Assembly (NCBI RefSeq): GCF_020171805.1
Contig: NZ_JAIVAF010000003.1
Coordinates: 310,001-374,000 of the forward strand
DNA from: Guptibacillus algicola
GTDB lineage: Bacteria; Bacillota; Bacilli; Bacillales; Guptibacillaceae
Length of the DNA: 64,000 nucleotides
Direction of reading: 5' to 3'
Below, one piece after another: positions 33,899 to 43,742 of this stretch (its first letter is position 1; each line of letters opens with the position of its first letter). A program made the translations under genes and the position numbers. Under the pieces are notes generated by a model. The model did not search any database. It saw only the letters and a program-made list of their open reading frames with translations, and was not told the origin of the DNA.

Positions 33899-34243
33899 AT
33901 GACGTTGTTAAATTCCTTAGTAACCGAGCTCAGGAGAGGGACGCTGACGCTCGCCGTGCTCAGTCAGTTAAGGTCACCACAGTATGGGTATTCTCTCGTT
34001 CAGTCGCTTGAGAAGTCTGGAATTACTATCGAACAAAGCACCCTGTATCCACTTTTGCGAAGGTTAGAGAAACAGGAGCTTGTGACGAGTAGTTGGGATA
34101 CATCCGAGAAGCGGCCGAGAAAGTATTACGTGTTGAGTGAATTTGGAACTGAAACCTACGAACAGTTAAAGGCTGAGTGGGAGAAGACGTCAGCGGAACT
34201 TCACTCCCTACTGAAAGGAGACGAATCAAGTGAGGTTGATTGA
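33899..34243 (+). CDS. PadR family transcriptional regulator
   Basis: The winged-helix motifs LRRGTLTLAVLSQLRSPQYG and STLYPLLRRLEKQELV followed by RPRKYYVLSEFG are diagnostic of PadR. At 114 residues it is the short type that dimerises through a C-terminal helix. It overlaps the following HAAS-domain membrane protein gene by 14 bases, a common PadR partner. Twin palindromes directly upstream suggest autorepression. Confidence 0.9.
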   Translation: MTLLNSLVTELRRGTLTLAVLSQLRSPQYGYSLVQSLEKSGITIEQSTLYPLLRRLEKQELVTSSWDTSEKRPRKYYVLSEFGTETYEQLKAEWEKTSAELHSLLKGDESSEVD

Positions 34244-35189
34244 AGCGTATATTGGAGAAGTGACAAGAAGGTTACCTGAGAAAGAACGTGAAGATATTGC
34301 GCTAGAACTAAGGTCAACGATCTATGATACGCTGCCTGAGGATTACAGTGAGGAAGATGTGAAGGATACACTAAGTGAACTTGGAAGTCCCTTTATGCTA
34401 GCGAATGGGTATAAAAACTGGCCGATGCACCTCATTGGACCGAACTACTTCGAGTCGTACGTTTCATTGCTTAAACTCATTCTACCGATCGCGCTTCTCA
34501 TTTCTTTTCTATCGCTTTTAACAGTAGATTTCATTGAACATTCTGGTGCACTTTCGTTAATGAGTATTTTCTGGATAACGCTTGGAAATGCGTTTGTTGT
34601 GTTCTTTGAAGTAACGTTACAAGTCCTGTTCTGGGTTACGCTTGGATTTGTAATCCTTGAGCGGACAGAACATAAGAAAGAAACGATCAAGAAATGGTCA
34701 CCAGATGATTTAAAGAAATCACCGAGTTATTTAAGCGAGAACGCTGTTACAAAGAAAGAGGTGTTTTGGGACCTCTTTTGGACAGCTGCCATCACAGCTC
34801 TCTATTTTAATGCGTCAAACTTAATCGGCGTGATGAAAGATGGCGAGATGGTTGCACCGTTCTTTAACAATGATGTCTTGCTGTCGTATTGGCCGCTAGT
34901 TGTAGCTGCCGTTGTTGGTGAGGTGCTCCTCGCTGGATATAAACTATTTAGAGGAGTATGGACGAAGCCGATGGCGCTTCTTAATGCGCTACAGCTTGCT
35001 TTTTCGACGACAGTTTTTCTACTGATCGTTTTCAATAAAAACATCCTTCATTCGAAGATCATGTCGTACTTTCCATTACCAGAGCGTTATATTGAACGTT
35101 CCCTAACCATCACAGCGCTTATAGTTGTGGCGATTGTAATTATCGAAGCTTGGAAAGGGTTTAAGCGAGTGGGTCAGGCACGTGCCTGA
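34230..35189 (+). CDS. HAAS-domain membrane protein, partner of PadR
   Basis: The N-terminal HAAS signalling domain (IEAYIGEVTRRLPEKEREDI, then ELRSTIYDTL and SELGSPFMLANGY) is followed by about six membrane helices (residues 75-310). In Bacillaceae such proteins are encoded with PadR regulators and are thought to be membrane sensors or anti-regulators. GTG start overlapping padR. The last residues GQARA and the stop come from a palindromic repeat, as in the two upstream genes. Confidence 0.78.
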   Translation: MRLIEAYIGEVTRRLPEKEREDIALELRSTIYDTLPEDYSEEDVKDTLSELGSPFMLANGYKNWPMHLIGPNYFESYVSLLKLILPIALLISFLSLLTVDFIEHSGALSLMSIFWITLGNAFVVFFEVTLQVLFWVTLGFVILERTEHKKETIKKWSPDDLKKSPSYLSENAVTKKEVFWDLFWTAAITALYFNASNLIGVMKDGEMVAPFFNNDVLLSYWPLVVAAVVGEVLLAGYKLFRGVWTKPMALLNALQLAFSTTVFLLIVFNKNILHSKIMSYFPLPERYIERSLTITALIVVAIVIIEAWKGFKRVGQARA

Positions 35190-35192
35190 CCC
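35171..35192. repeat. GTCAGGCAC/GTGCCTGAC palindrome, copy C
   Basis: 22-bp palindrome with the same core, overlapping the last codons and stop of the HAAS gene in the same reading phase as copies A and B. Confidence 0.9.
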
Positions 35193-35251
35193 CTACCAGA
35201 CCCCTTATGTTAAACTAGCAAACGTAATCGAATTCAAACTGAGGTGTAACG

Positions 35252-36409
35252 ATGAATACATTCCTACAATACAATCCAACAAAACTTTACTTTGGTAAAG
35301 GTCAGGTGGAACAGCTTTCATCTGAAATCAAAAAAGAATCGACTGTGCTTGTCGTCTATGGCGGCGGAAGCATTAAGAAAAACGGTGTTTATGATAACGT
35401 GATGGAGCAGCTTTATGCAGTCGGTGCAGACGTGCACGAGCTATCTGGTGTTGAACCAAACCCTAGATTAACGACAGTTCGTAAAGGTGTGGAAATCTGT
35501 AAGAGTGAAGGCATCGATTTTCTTTTAGCTGTAGGTGGCGGAAGCGTGATCGACTGTACGAAGGCAATCGCGATCGGCGCGAAGTACGACGGAGATGTTT
35601 GGGATCTTATCACACAGAAAGCTCCGATCGAAGACGCTCTACCAATCGGAACGGTGCTGACGTTAGCGGCTACAGGTTCTGAAATGAACTCTGTTTCAGT
35701 TATCACGAACTGGGAAACGAAAGATAAGCTAGGCTGGGGATCTGTCCACGTGTATCCGTCATTCTCGATTCTAGATCCACAGAATACGTTCTCTGTACCG
35801 GAAGATCAAACGGTATACGGTATTGTCGATAGCATGTCTCATGCACTTGAGCACTATTTCCATCGAACAGAAAATACGCCGATGATCGACGGATTCATCG
35901 AATCACTTCTTCGTACCGCGATTGAAACGGGGCCGAAGCTTGTAAGTGACCTACAATCTTACGAGCATAGAGAGACGATGATGTATATTAGTACGACTGC
36001 ATTCAACGGTACGTTGATGAACGGTACAGACGGTGGCGACTGGGCAACGCATCGCATCGAGCATGCGATTTCTGCCGTGTATGATATTCCGCACGGTGGC
36101 GGACTTGCGATTCTCTTCCCAAACTGGCTTGAGCACGTTTTAGAAGAAGATCCTTCTCGTGTGAAGCAGCTTGCGGTGAACGTACTTGGCGTTGATCCTA
36201 TAGGTAAGAGTGATAAAGAAGTAGCTTTAGAGGGTGCGCGTGCACTACGCGATTTCTGGAACTCAATCGGCGCGCCAAGCAAACTTGCTGATTACGACAT
36301 CGACGACAGTGAGTTCGACTCGATTGTTGAGAAGACGTTTATCAAGCCTGGAGTGGGAACTTATAAAGAGCTTGATCGTGAAAGTGTTATGGATATTCTT
36401 GAGCGTTAG
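35252..36409 (+). CDS. iron-containing alcohol dehydrogenase (YugJ/butanol dehydrogenase type)
   Basis: The NAD(P)-binding region [17 protein letters not shown] lies near residue 94 and the metal ligands in [13 protein letters not shown] and [16 protein letters not shown]. The 385-residue length and N-terminal [15 protein letters not shown] match the NADH/NADPH-dependent butanol dehydrogenase group (B. subtilis YugJ/YugK). It reduces aldehydes or oxidises alcohols in the cytoplasm. GAGGTG precedes the ATG. It ends at a repeat-derived terminator. Confidence 0.9.
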   Translation: MNTFLQYNPTKLYFGKGQVEQLSSEIKKESTVLVVYGGGSIKKNGVYDNVMEQLYAVGADVHELSGVEPNPRLTTVRKGVEICKSEGIDFLLAVGGGSVIDCTKAIAIGAKYDGDVWDLITQKAPIEDALPIGTVLTLAATGSEMNSVSVITNWETKDKLGWGSVHVYPSFSILDPQNTFSVPEDQTVYGIVDSMSHALEHYFHRTENTPMIDGFIESLLRTAIETGPKLVSDLQSYEHRETMMYISTTAFNGTLMNGTDGGDWATHRIEHAISAVYDIPHGGGLAILFPNWLEHVLEEDPSRVKQLAVNVLGVDPIGKSDKEVALEGARALRDFWNSIGAPSKLADYDIDDSEFDSIVEKTFIKPGVGTYKELDRESVMDILER

Positions 36410-36421
36410 AAATAATTCATG

Positions 36422-36462
36422 GGGTGGTGTCTGTTCACAGGCACCACCCGTTTTTTGTCGAT
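36422..36462 (-). repeat. TTCGAC/CAGGCAC interspersed repeat, copy 2, acting as terminator
   Basis: On the minus strand it reads TCGACAAAAAACGGGTGG then TGCCTGTGAA. On the plus strand GGTGGTGTCTGT pairs with ACAGGCACCACC and T6 follows, so this copy is a good terminator for the dehydrogenase gene. Confidence 0.78.
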
Positions 36463-36519
36463 AGGAAAATGGGAATAGCATAGAGAAGGATAAATGGAAT
36501 AGAGAAGGAGTGTGGAAGT

Positions 36520-37338
36520 ATGATTCAATATCAGAAAGAAAATCTTACGGTGTTTCAAAGTTCACTCTATATGACGACTTCAGCGGTCATCGAGACCGAT
36601 GATGCAATCGTGATGACGGATCCGAACTGGTTACCTGTAGAGGTAGAAGGTATTAAAAAATACATCGAAAGTAATCTCGGAAGTAAACAGCTGTACATCA
36701 TCTACACTCATAATGACTATGATCACATTATCGGTGCCGGCGCGTTTTCTAATGCGATAGTGATCGCTTCAGAGGAATTTGCACAGTATCCTGATAAAGA
36801 AAAAGTCGTTCAACAAAATCGAGAATTTGATGAAGGCCATTATTTAGAGCGAACGTATGACCACATTTACCCTGACGTGGATGTTGTCGTAAAGCATGAC
36901 GGCCAGCAGTTAAAAGCAGGCGACCTGACGTTAACCTTTTATAAATCTCCAGGTCACACGAATGATGGAATTTTCACCGTAGTTGAGCCATATGGAATCT
37001 TCTTATCTGGAGATTATTTATCGGATGTAGAATTTCCGTTCATTTCTGGAAGCTATCATGACTATGTTCGGACGATCGATACAGCAGAAACCATCTTTAA
37101 TAAGTATGATATTAAGGTCCATGTCCCTGGTCATGGCAGGACGACTGAAGATAAGCGTGAGATGGATAGTCGCCTCGATTTCTCGATGTACTACCTTCAA
37201 GAGCTTCCAAAAGAAGATGAGGAATTAAAAGCGCACATGCAAGAGAAGTTCACTTTCTTCAACTTCATGAGCGGGGTGCACGATGATAATAAAAAGGTCG
37301 CTTTGCGAGAATTGGAAAAAGGCCGTTCGAACTGTTAA
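36520..37338 (+). CDS. metallo-beta-lactamase fold hydrolase
   Basis: The metal site THNDYDHIIG (residues about 64-73) is the HxHxDH-type motif with Asn in place of the second His; further ligands are in SPGHTNDG and LSGDYL, and GHGRTT is the last. The change of HxH to HxN could weaken one metal position. The C-terminal 50 residues are helical. It is cytoplasmic and its substrate is unknown. GAAGGAG lies upstream of the ATG. Confidence 0.82.
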   Translation: MIQYQKENLTVFQSSLYMTTSAVIETDDAIVMTDPNWLPVEVEGIKKYIESNLGSKQLYIIYTHNDYDHIIGAGAFSNAIVIASEEFAQYPDKEKVVQQNREFDEGHYLERTYDHIYPDVDVVVKHDGQQLKAGDLTLTFYKSPGHTNDGIFTVVEPYGIFLSGDYLSDVEFPFISGSYHDYVRTIDTAETIFNKYDIKVHVPGHGRTTEDKREMDSRLDFSMYYLQELPKEDEELKAHMQEKFTFFNFMSGVHDDNKKVALRELEKGRSNC

Positions 37339-37486
37339 AGCAGGTTAGGGGAGATCTTCAACACGAAACGATTTCTTTTTGCTTAAGGTGTAACTAAGTA
37401 CCAGATTGTGGTAATATCGGTGTTAAAAAGATAAAGAAGTCTACTTTTTCTATTAGAGGAAAAGCATCCTCAAAAGGGGGCGTACA

Positions 37487-37600
37487 ATGGGATTCATCAT
37501 AACACTTTTAACGATTCTATCATCTGCAGGTTTCCTTTATTACATGGGCAAGTCCGGCCAAACTTGGGATGTGGATAAGAATAAAGAACAGGAAGACTAA
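37487..37600 (+). CDS. 37-residue membrane miniprotein
   Basis: It starts MGFIITLLTILSSAGFLYYM, a single membrane helix, and ends in a polar, acidic tail rich in Lys, Glu and Asp. AAAAGGGGG lies seven bases before the ATG, and a terminator follows at 37657. No family is recognised. It resembles the miniprotein at 21197-21319 in layout but not in tail charge. Confidence 0.66.
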   Translation: MGFIITLLTILSSAGFLYYMGKSGQTWDVDKNKEQED

Positions 37601-37656
37601 TCTTGATCCAAATGAACAGGTCGATTTACGAGTGAAAATATGAATCGCTATGAAGG

Positions 37657-37682
37657 GCACATCAAAACGGATGTGCTTTTTT
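37657..37682 (+). terminator. intrinsic terminator
   Basis: GCACATC / GATGTGC arms, six-base loop, T6. Confidence 0.82.
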
Positions 37683-37786
37683 GGTGTACTGTAGCGCGCA
37701 ATATGGGGTTCAAAGACGAAACTCAGATATTATGTTAACATGAAGATTGTGCGTTTTAGGGAATAAAAGGATGAGGAGGGATTAAA

Positions 37787-38440
37787 TTGGATAAATGGAT
37801 TAAGTTTCTTGAGATTAACGCATCGCGTATTTTCGATTTGACGATAGAACATGCGATTCTAGTTGGAGCGGCGATTCTTGTTGCGCTTTTGATCGGGGTG
37901 CCACTTGGCATTTATTTAACAACGAATGACTACCTGGCTGAGACGGTACTTCAAATCGCATCAGTCATGTTAACGATCCCGAGTATCGCTTTGTTCGGAG
38001 TTATGATTCCAGTCTTTTCGATCGTGAATCTTGGTATCGGCTTCGTACCCGCTTTTGTTGCGCTAGTGCTATATGCACAGCTCCCCATAATAAGGAATAC
38101 ATATACCGCGATTCGTAACGTGGACCCTGAGATGAGGGATGCAGCGATTGGTCTTGGGATGAAACCCATTCAGAGACTTTTTCGCGTCGAGATTCCGAAT
38201 GCTTTTCCTGTCATTATGGCAGGTATTCGAACAGCCGTTGTGATCAATATCGGGATTGGCGTTATTGCAGCTTATATCGGTGCAGGTGGTCTTGGTGTTC
38301 TGATTACACAAGGAATTACGCGTGGAGATAACTACTTAATTATAACTGGATCTGTTGCCGTTGCGATTCTAGCAATGATTGCAGATGGATTCTTGATTTG
38401 GATTCAAAAAAGGTACACACCAAAAAGTATTGCTAATTAA
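37787..38440 (+). CDS. osmoprotectant ABC transporter permease 1 (OpuB/OpuC type)
   Basis: About six membrane helices carry the EAA-type loop RDAAIGLGMKPIQRLFRVEI PNAF, which docks the ATPase. Family knowledge assigns this type to uptake of glycine betaine, choline or carnitine. TTG start behind GAGGAGGG. It is the first gene of a four-gene operon ordered permease-ATPase-permease-binding protein, unlike the ATPase-first order of B. subtilis opuB and opuC. Confidence 0.88.
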   Translation: MDKWIKFLEINASRIFDLTIEHAILVGAAILVALLIGVPLGIYLTTNDYLAETVLQIASVMLTIPSIALFGVMIPVFSIVNLGIGFVPAFVALVLYAQLPIIRNTYTAIRNVDPEMRDAAIGLGMKPIQRLFRVEIPNAFPVIMAGIRTAVVINIGIGVIAAYIGAGGLGVLITQGITRGDNYLIITGSVAVAILAMIADGFLIWIQKRYTPKSIAN

Positions 38441-38456
38441 CGAGTGAGGTGTAGAA

Positions 38457-39449
38457 ATGATTACGTTCGATCAAACAACGAAGACATACGAAGGCGGCGT
38501 CACGGCTGTTAAAGGCGTTGATTTTACAGTAGAAAAAGGAGAAATCGTCGTATTGCTCGGACCATCAGGCTGTGGGAAAACAACGTTACTTCGAATGGTG
38601 AACCGTCTTGAGACGATATCTGATGGGAAAATCATGATTGATGGTGAAGATTCAATGTCGTTGGATTCAATAGAGTTACGTAGAAAGATAGGTTACGTGA
38701 TTCAAAGTAACGGCTTGTTTCCGAATATGACGATTGAAGAAAACGTTATGATTGTTCCTGATCTTCTCGGATGGAGTAAGAAAAAGAAGAAAGAACGATT
38801 TAAGAAACTGATGGACATGATCAGTATGAGTAGTGACGAGTTCGGGAAGCGCTATCCGCATGAACTTTCAGGTGGTCAGCAACAGCGTATCGGAGTGATT
38901 CGCGCGCTTGCTGCAGATCCTCCCGTTATGTTGATGGATGAACCGTTCGGTGCGCTTGATCCGATCATTCGTGAGAAGATCCAAGATGAGTTTCTACAGA
39001 TCCAAAAAGAAGTGAATAAGACGATTCTGTTTGTCAGTCATGACATCGACGAAGCGATTAGAATGGCAGATAAAATCGTGCTGTTACGTGATGGGGAATT
39101 GATGCAATACGATACACCTTCCGAGATGCTCGTTCGTCCGAAGAGTGAATTCGTTCGAGAGTTTTTCGGAAAAGATCGTGCGATCAAGAGCTTGAGTCTG
39201 CACACGATTCGCGAGCTACAAGACATTATCGGCCTAGCCGAGTTTGATGAAGGGATTGAGGATACGATCACAATCAACGTGAACCATGATCTCCGAAATA
39301 CGCTATCGATGCTGTTAAACCAGGAAGCAGATCAGGTGATCGTCATCGATGATGACGGGAACAAGCTTGGTGCGATCACGATTGATATTGTCCAAAAGTA
39401 TCTTCATTTTGAAATTAAAGCTAAGCCGACCCTAGTACAGAAGGGATGA
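38457..39449 (+). CDS. osmoprotectant ABC transporter ATP-binding protein
   Basis: Walker A GPSGCGKTT (about residues 36-44), signature LSGGQQQR, Walker B VMLMDEPFGALDP and the switch histidine in FVSHD are intact. The C-terminal 70 residues keep one CBS-like repeat (VNHDLRNTLSMLLNQEADQV), where OpuCA-type proteins have two, so ionic-strength sensing may be reduced. It energises uptake through the flanking permeases. GAGGTG precedes the ATG. Confidence 0.9.
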   Translation: MITFDQTTKTYEGGVTAVKGVDFTVEKGEIVVLLGPSGCGKTTLLRMVNRLETISDGKIMIDGEDSMSLDSIELRRKIGYVIQSNGLFPNMTIEENVMIVPDLLGWSKKKKKERFKKLMDMISMSSDEFGKRYPHELSGGQQQRIGVIRALAADPPVMLMDEPFGALDPIIREKIQDEFLQIQKEVNKTILFVSHDIDEAIRMADKIVLLRDGELMQYDTPSEMLVRPKSEFVREFFGKDRAIKSLSLHTIRELQDIIGLAEFDEGIEDTITINVNHDLRNTLSMLLNQEADQVIVIDDDGNKLGAITIDIVQKYLHFEIKAKPTLVQKG

Positions 39450-39453
39450 TCAT

Positions 39454-40191
39454 ATGAATAAGAAGAAGGTCATTAGTCTTATTGTTCGCTATTCCGTTTA
39501 TGGACTGGTCGCTTTGTTCTTTTTCTGGGCGATCAGCAACAATTATTTTGGATATATTTTCAGTGAATCCTCTACGTTTCTACTGCTAGTGAAGCAGCAT
39601 ATGCAGCTTGTGTTGGTCTCATCTGCACTAGCGTTGCTCGTTGCGATACCAGGTGGGATTCTCGTTACTCGTAAAAGTTTCAGACGAGCAGAATGGGTCG
39701 TCTCAAATACGGTGAACCTCGGTCAAACGATTCCAAGTCTAGCTGTTCTCGCATTGATGATCAGTATTCTAGGTATCGGATTTCAAACGGCTGTGTTCGC
39801 ACTGTTCATTTATTCGCTTCTACCGATGTACCGAAATACAGTAGCTGGAATCGATTCTATAGATGAAAATTTAATCGATGCTGCGAGAGGGATGGGGATG
39901 AAGCCCGTTCAAATCCTGTTTAGAATCGAACTACCGAATGCAGCGTACTCGATTTTAGCTGGTGTACGAACGGCGATCGTATTGAACATCGGAACAGCAG
40001 CTCTCGCATATGTGGTCGGAGGCGGAGGTCTTGGTGTTTGGATCTTCACTGGGATTCAGTTATTCGATAACGGCTACTTAATCTCAGGTGCGATACCTGT
40101 TACGCTATTAGCCATCTTTGTTGACTATCTGCTACGACTGCTCGAGCGACGAATCGTACCAGAAGGATCGCGACCACCGCAAGAATTGTAA
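39454..40191 (+). CDS. osmoprotectant ABC transporter permease 2
   Basis: About six membrane helices are present with the loop DAARGMGMKPVQILFRIELP, closely related to that of permease 1, so the two probably form a heterodimeric channel. It starts four bases after the ATPase stop, behind GATGATC and a purine-rich stretch (AAGGGATG). Confidence 0.88.
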   Translation: MNKKKVISLIVRYSVYGLVALFFFWAISNNYFGYIFSESSTFLLLVKQHMQLVLVSSALALLVAIPGGILVTRKSFRRAEWVVSNTVNLGQTIPSLAVLALMISILGIGFQTAVFALFIYSLLPMYRNTVAGIDSIDENLIDAARGMGMKPVQILFRIELPNAAYSILAGVRTAIVLNIGTAALAYVVGGGGLGVWIFTGIQLFDNGYLISGAIPVTLLAIFVDYLLRLLERRIVPEGSRPPQEL

Positions 40192-40214
40192 CGTGACTGA
40201 GAGGAGGTATACTT

Positions 40215-41123
40215 ATGAAAAGGAAACTATTGAGTGGAGTTATGATCATTACGATCCTATCTATGCTGACCTCGTGCTCTTCGTTAGGAATTGGAGGCAA
40301 GCAGATCTCTGTTGGGGGAAAGAACTATACAGAACAGTATATACTGTCTGAAATGACTTCTTTTCTTTTGAAGCAAGAGGGGTATGATGTAAAACAAATG
40401 AACAACTTGAGTAGTTCGGTTGTTCGAAAAGCACTTGAAAACGAACAGGTCGATGTGATGTGGGAATATACAGGGACAGCTCTCATTACATATATGGGTC
40501 AGGAAAGTATCGCTGATCCTGTCAAAGCTTTTGAGAAGGTGAAAGAGATCGATAAGAAGAATGGTATCGATTGGATGAATATGTCTAACGTGAACAATAC
40601 GTATGCTCTTGCGATGAAGGAGGAACGTGCGAAAGAATTAGGCATTCAATCGATCAGTGATTTAGCTTCCTATATTAATGAGCATCCAGGTGAACTTACA
40701 ATCGCCTCAGACGCAGAATTCGCAAAACGTCCAGACGGCATTCCAGGTGTAGAGAAAAAATACGGGTTTGAATTTCAATCTGGTCAAATTAAGCAGATGG
40801 ATATCGGCTTAACTCAGAGGGCGTTAGATAAAGGACAAGTTGATATCTCAGTTGCTTTTGAAACGGACCCTACGATCGTAGAATATGACTTGGTCACGTT
40901 GGAAGATGATAAGAGTTTCTTCCCGCCATATCGAGCAGCGCTTACGATCAATGAAGAAGTGTACGAAAAGTACCCTGAAGTGAAGGAAATCACTGCACCA
41001 CTAGCGGAAAAACTAAACAGCGACATCATGCGAGAGTTGAACTACAAGGTGGACATCGAAGGAAACCCTGTATCGATCGTGGCGCATGATTGGCTTGTGG
41101 AGAATGGGTTGTTGGAAGAGTAA
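40215..41123 (+). CDS. osmoprotectant-binding lipoprotein
   Basis: The signal peptide ends in the lipobox LTSC at about residue 20, so the protein is anchored outside the membrane. The mature part is an OpuAC-like type II binding fold with GGKNYTEQYILSEM and DVMWEYTGTALI; the aromatic residues of this region form the cage for quaternary amines in the family. GAGGAGG precedes the ATG. It completes the operon and is followed by a terminator. Confidence 0.9.
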   Translation: MKRKLLSGVMIITILSMLTSCSSLGIGGKQISVGGKNYTEQYILSEMTSFLLKQEGYDVKQMNNLSSSVVRKALENEQVDVMWEYTGTALITYMGQESIADPVKAFEKVKEIDKKNGIDWMNMSNVNNTYALAMKEERAKELGIQSISDLASYINEHPGELTIASDAEFAKRPDGIPGVEKKYGFEFQSGQIKQMDIGLTQRALDKGQVDISVAFETDPTIVEYDLVTLEDDKSFFPPYRAALTINEEVYEKYPEVKEITAPLAEKLNSDIMRELNYKVDIEGNPVSIVAHDWLVENGLLEE

Positions 41124-41147
41124 GGGAGAGGTGCAAATAGAGGCATG

Positions 41148-41184
41148 AAAAACGACTCGTCAATTACTTGATGAGTCGTTTTTT
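41148..41184 (+). terminator. intrinsic terminator of the osmoprotectant operon
   Basis: AAACGACTC / GAGTCGTTT stem extended by TCAA/TTGA, followed by T-rich DNA. Confidence 0.86.
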
Positions 41185-41315
41185 ATTATCCATTTACCTT
41201 GTGTGCAGTTAGGTTAAATGAACTTCCAATATCAGGGTCTTTTTCGATTTAATTGCTTATCTATGATACCATTGTACCGGTACGAAACGCATACAGACAT
41301 CTGGGGGGAATTATT

Positions 41316-43442
41316 TTGAAAAGAGTTGTGAGTGTCTTACTCATTTTACTACTAGCATTTTCTGCTTTTTATTCAAATACAGAGAGCGTAAATGCAGCGA
41401 GCGGTTCTGAACGATTAAAGGGGAAAGACCGCTATGCTACAGCTATTGAAATAGCAAAAGAGGGTTGGCCGAACGGGCTAGATAGCAATGAAAAAGCGGT
41501 CGTATTAGCGAGAGCTGACGATCCAGCTGATGCACTAGCAGCTGCTAGTTTAGCAGGTGTGAAAGATGCGCCGATTCTGCTAACTAGTACAAGCCGTGTT
41601 CCAAGTTCAGTGATGCAGGAGATTGCTCGGTTAGGGACTGAGAAAGTCTACGCCCTTGGTGGGACGGCAGCGATCAGTAACAGCGTGGTATCTCAACTTT
41701 CAGGACAAGGCTATGAAGTTGAACGCGTTAGTGGAAAGAACAGATTTTCTACAGCTGCTGCAATCAATGAAGAAGCTGGAACGGCAAGTAACACGGAAGC
41801 CATCCTAGTAAACGGAATTACTGTAGCAGATGCGTTATCCGCTTCAAGCTATTCTGCAATCAACGAAGTTCCAATCTATTTATCTACTAAAACTAGAATT
41901 CCATCCGAGCTTCCTAACTCTGTTAAAGAAGTGAAAATCTTTGGTGGTAGTGCTGTTGTAGGTAGTGATCTTGAATCATCTTTAAAAAATAAGGGGATCG
42001 ACGTAACCAGACTATCTGGTAAGGATCGATTCGGTACAAATATCAATGCAAACAAAGAACTAAAAGCTTCAAGTGAAGATTTTATATTAGTTCGCGGCTA
42101 TTCCAGCAGCAAAACGAAAGAGGACTATCCTGATGCAGTTGCAGCTTCTGGGTTAGCGAACCGCATGGACATGAACATCGTGCTGACTCATCCAACAAAA
42201 GTTTTAAACGATGTGAAGCAGTTCGTATCTAATCAAAACGGTCAAGCATATGTCCTAGGCGGTAGTGGAGCTATTTCTCAACAAGTCGTGAACGGACTAT
42301 TAGCTAAAGGATTATTCAAAGCTCATTTTATTTACGTTGACCAAGGTGGAAGCACACTGCTTCAAACACCGAATGGAAAGAATATCTTGATTGACGGAGG
42401 GCGCCGCGGTGCAGGAGAGAAAGTGCTTTGCTACCTTGAAGATCATGGAGTGGAGTAACTCGATCTTGTTGTTGCCACACACCCAGATGCCGATCACATC
42501 GGTGGTTTGATTGATGTCTTGAATGAAATGCCTGTTGGAAAAGTATTAGACAGCGGTAAATCTCATACGAGTCAGACATACACTGAATATCTATCGATAA
42601 TTGAACAAAAAGGTATTCCATTTGAAGTTCCAGAAGAAGGATCAATGGTTAATATCGACCCATTAATTGATATTCAAATTCTGAATAACGGTGAAGGTGC
42701 TTCAGACAATAACAATGCGTCTGTTGCAATGAAAGTATCTTATGGTGAGATTGATTACTTGCTTACTGGAGATGCTGAAAGAGAAGCCGAAATGGATATG
42801 ATGAATGAATTTGATCTTGAAGCTGAAATTTACAAAGTGGGTCATCACGGTTCAGATACGAGCTCAACACCTGCTTTTCTAAGTGAAGTATCACCAGTAG
42901 TTGCTGTTATTTCCGCTGGAATTGATAATCGTTATGGTCACCCAGATAGTGAAGTGATCGATAGACTTCAAAATGCTGGTGTCTCTTCTTCATTAATTTG
43001 GGAATTGAATGGTGAAGACTATGTTATCACTACAGGTGGGACAGGCTTTAGTGCTATGTCTTCAACATCCCATTGTGAAGTCCCAGGTGGAACAGATCCG
43101 GAACCAGAACCTAAACCTGATCCAACGCAAGAAACAGGGGATCTTGAAATAACGAACTTAAATCTTCAAGAAGAAAATGTGACGATCAAGAACATGGACT
43201 CCGAAGACATTTCCATGGATGGCTGGACGCTCGTTAGTGTCGACGGGAACCAAACGTACGAATTTCCAAGCGATTATGTGCTAAGAAAAGGTGAAAACGT
43301 GACGCTTACTTCTGGTAGAGGTGCTTATGAAGATCCACCAGGCGTGCTCGAGTGGTCGGGCGCATATCTCTGGGATAATAATGGCGATACAGCTAGATTA
43401 TATGACCCACAGGGGGAATTGATCGATGAGGTTAAACGGTAA
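41316..43442 (+). pseudogene. secreted cell-wall-binding metallo-hydrolase with lamin-tail domain, interrupted by a stop codon
   Basis: TTG at 41316 behind GGGGGGA opens a signal peptide (cleavage near VNAASG). Three cell-wall-binding type 2 repeats follow, each with a RLSGKDRFGT-like and a GG.GAIS-like element (residues about 30-330). A ComEC-like metallo-beta-lactamase domain starts DQGGSTLLQTPNGKNILIDG, but TAA at 42456-42458 cuts it before LDLVVATHPDADHIGG; the frame then stays open through HHGSDTSS to a lamin-tail domain (about residues 610-705). The same frame on both sides points to one nonsense change, probably in a Lys or Glu codon. DUF3006 follows. Confidence 0.82.
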
Positions 43443-43677
43443 GTATACGTTAGACAGATTCGAAGGAAATTATGGTGTATTGCTATACCGACAAGATGAA
43501 ACTCAAGTTGTAGATGTTGAAACATCACTATTGCCTTCTGAAACAAAAGAAGGGGACATTCTGCACATTGAATTCTCGGACAAAGGCGAAGTGGAACATG
43601 TCGATATACTAAAAGAAGAAACAAAAGAAGCGAGAAGAAAAGCAGAAGAAATGCTAAATAAGCTTCGTAAAAAATAA
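43426..43677 (+). CDS. DUF3006 family protein
   Basis: This 83-residue protein has the pattern YTLDRFEGNYGVLLYRQDE followed by VDVETSLLPSETKEGDIL and a charged C-terminal helix, matching DUF3006. Such genes usually follow a ComEC-like metallo-hydrolase gene, as here; the overlap is 17 bases. ACAGGGGG precedes the ATG. Function is unknown. Confidence 0.86.
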   Translation: MRLNGKYTLDRFEGNYGVLLYRQDETQVVDVETSLLPSETKEGDILHIEFSDKGEVEHVDILKEETKEARRKAEEMLNKLRKK

Positions 43678-43697
43678 AGAATAAAATTCATGAAGAA

Positions 43698-43727
43698 GAC
43701 GTCTGCCAGGTGGTAGGCGTTTTTTTC
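43698..43727 (+). terminator. intrinsic terminator
   Basis: ACGTCTGCC / GGTAGGCGT stem with one bulge, followed by T7. Confidence 0.76.
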
Positions 43728-43742
43728 TTAACAAAAGTGCAT

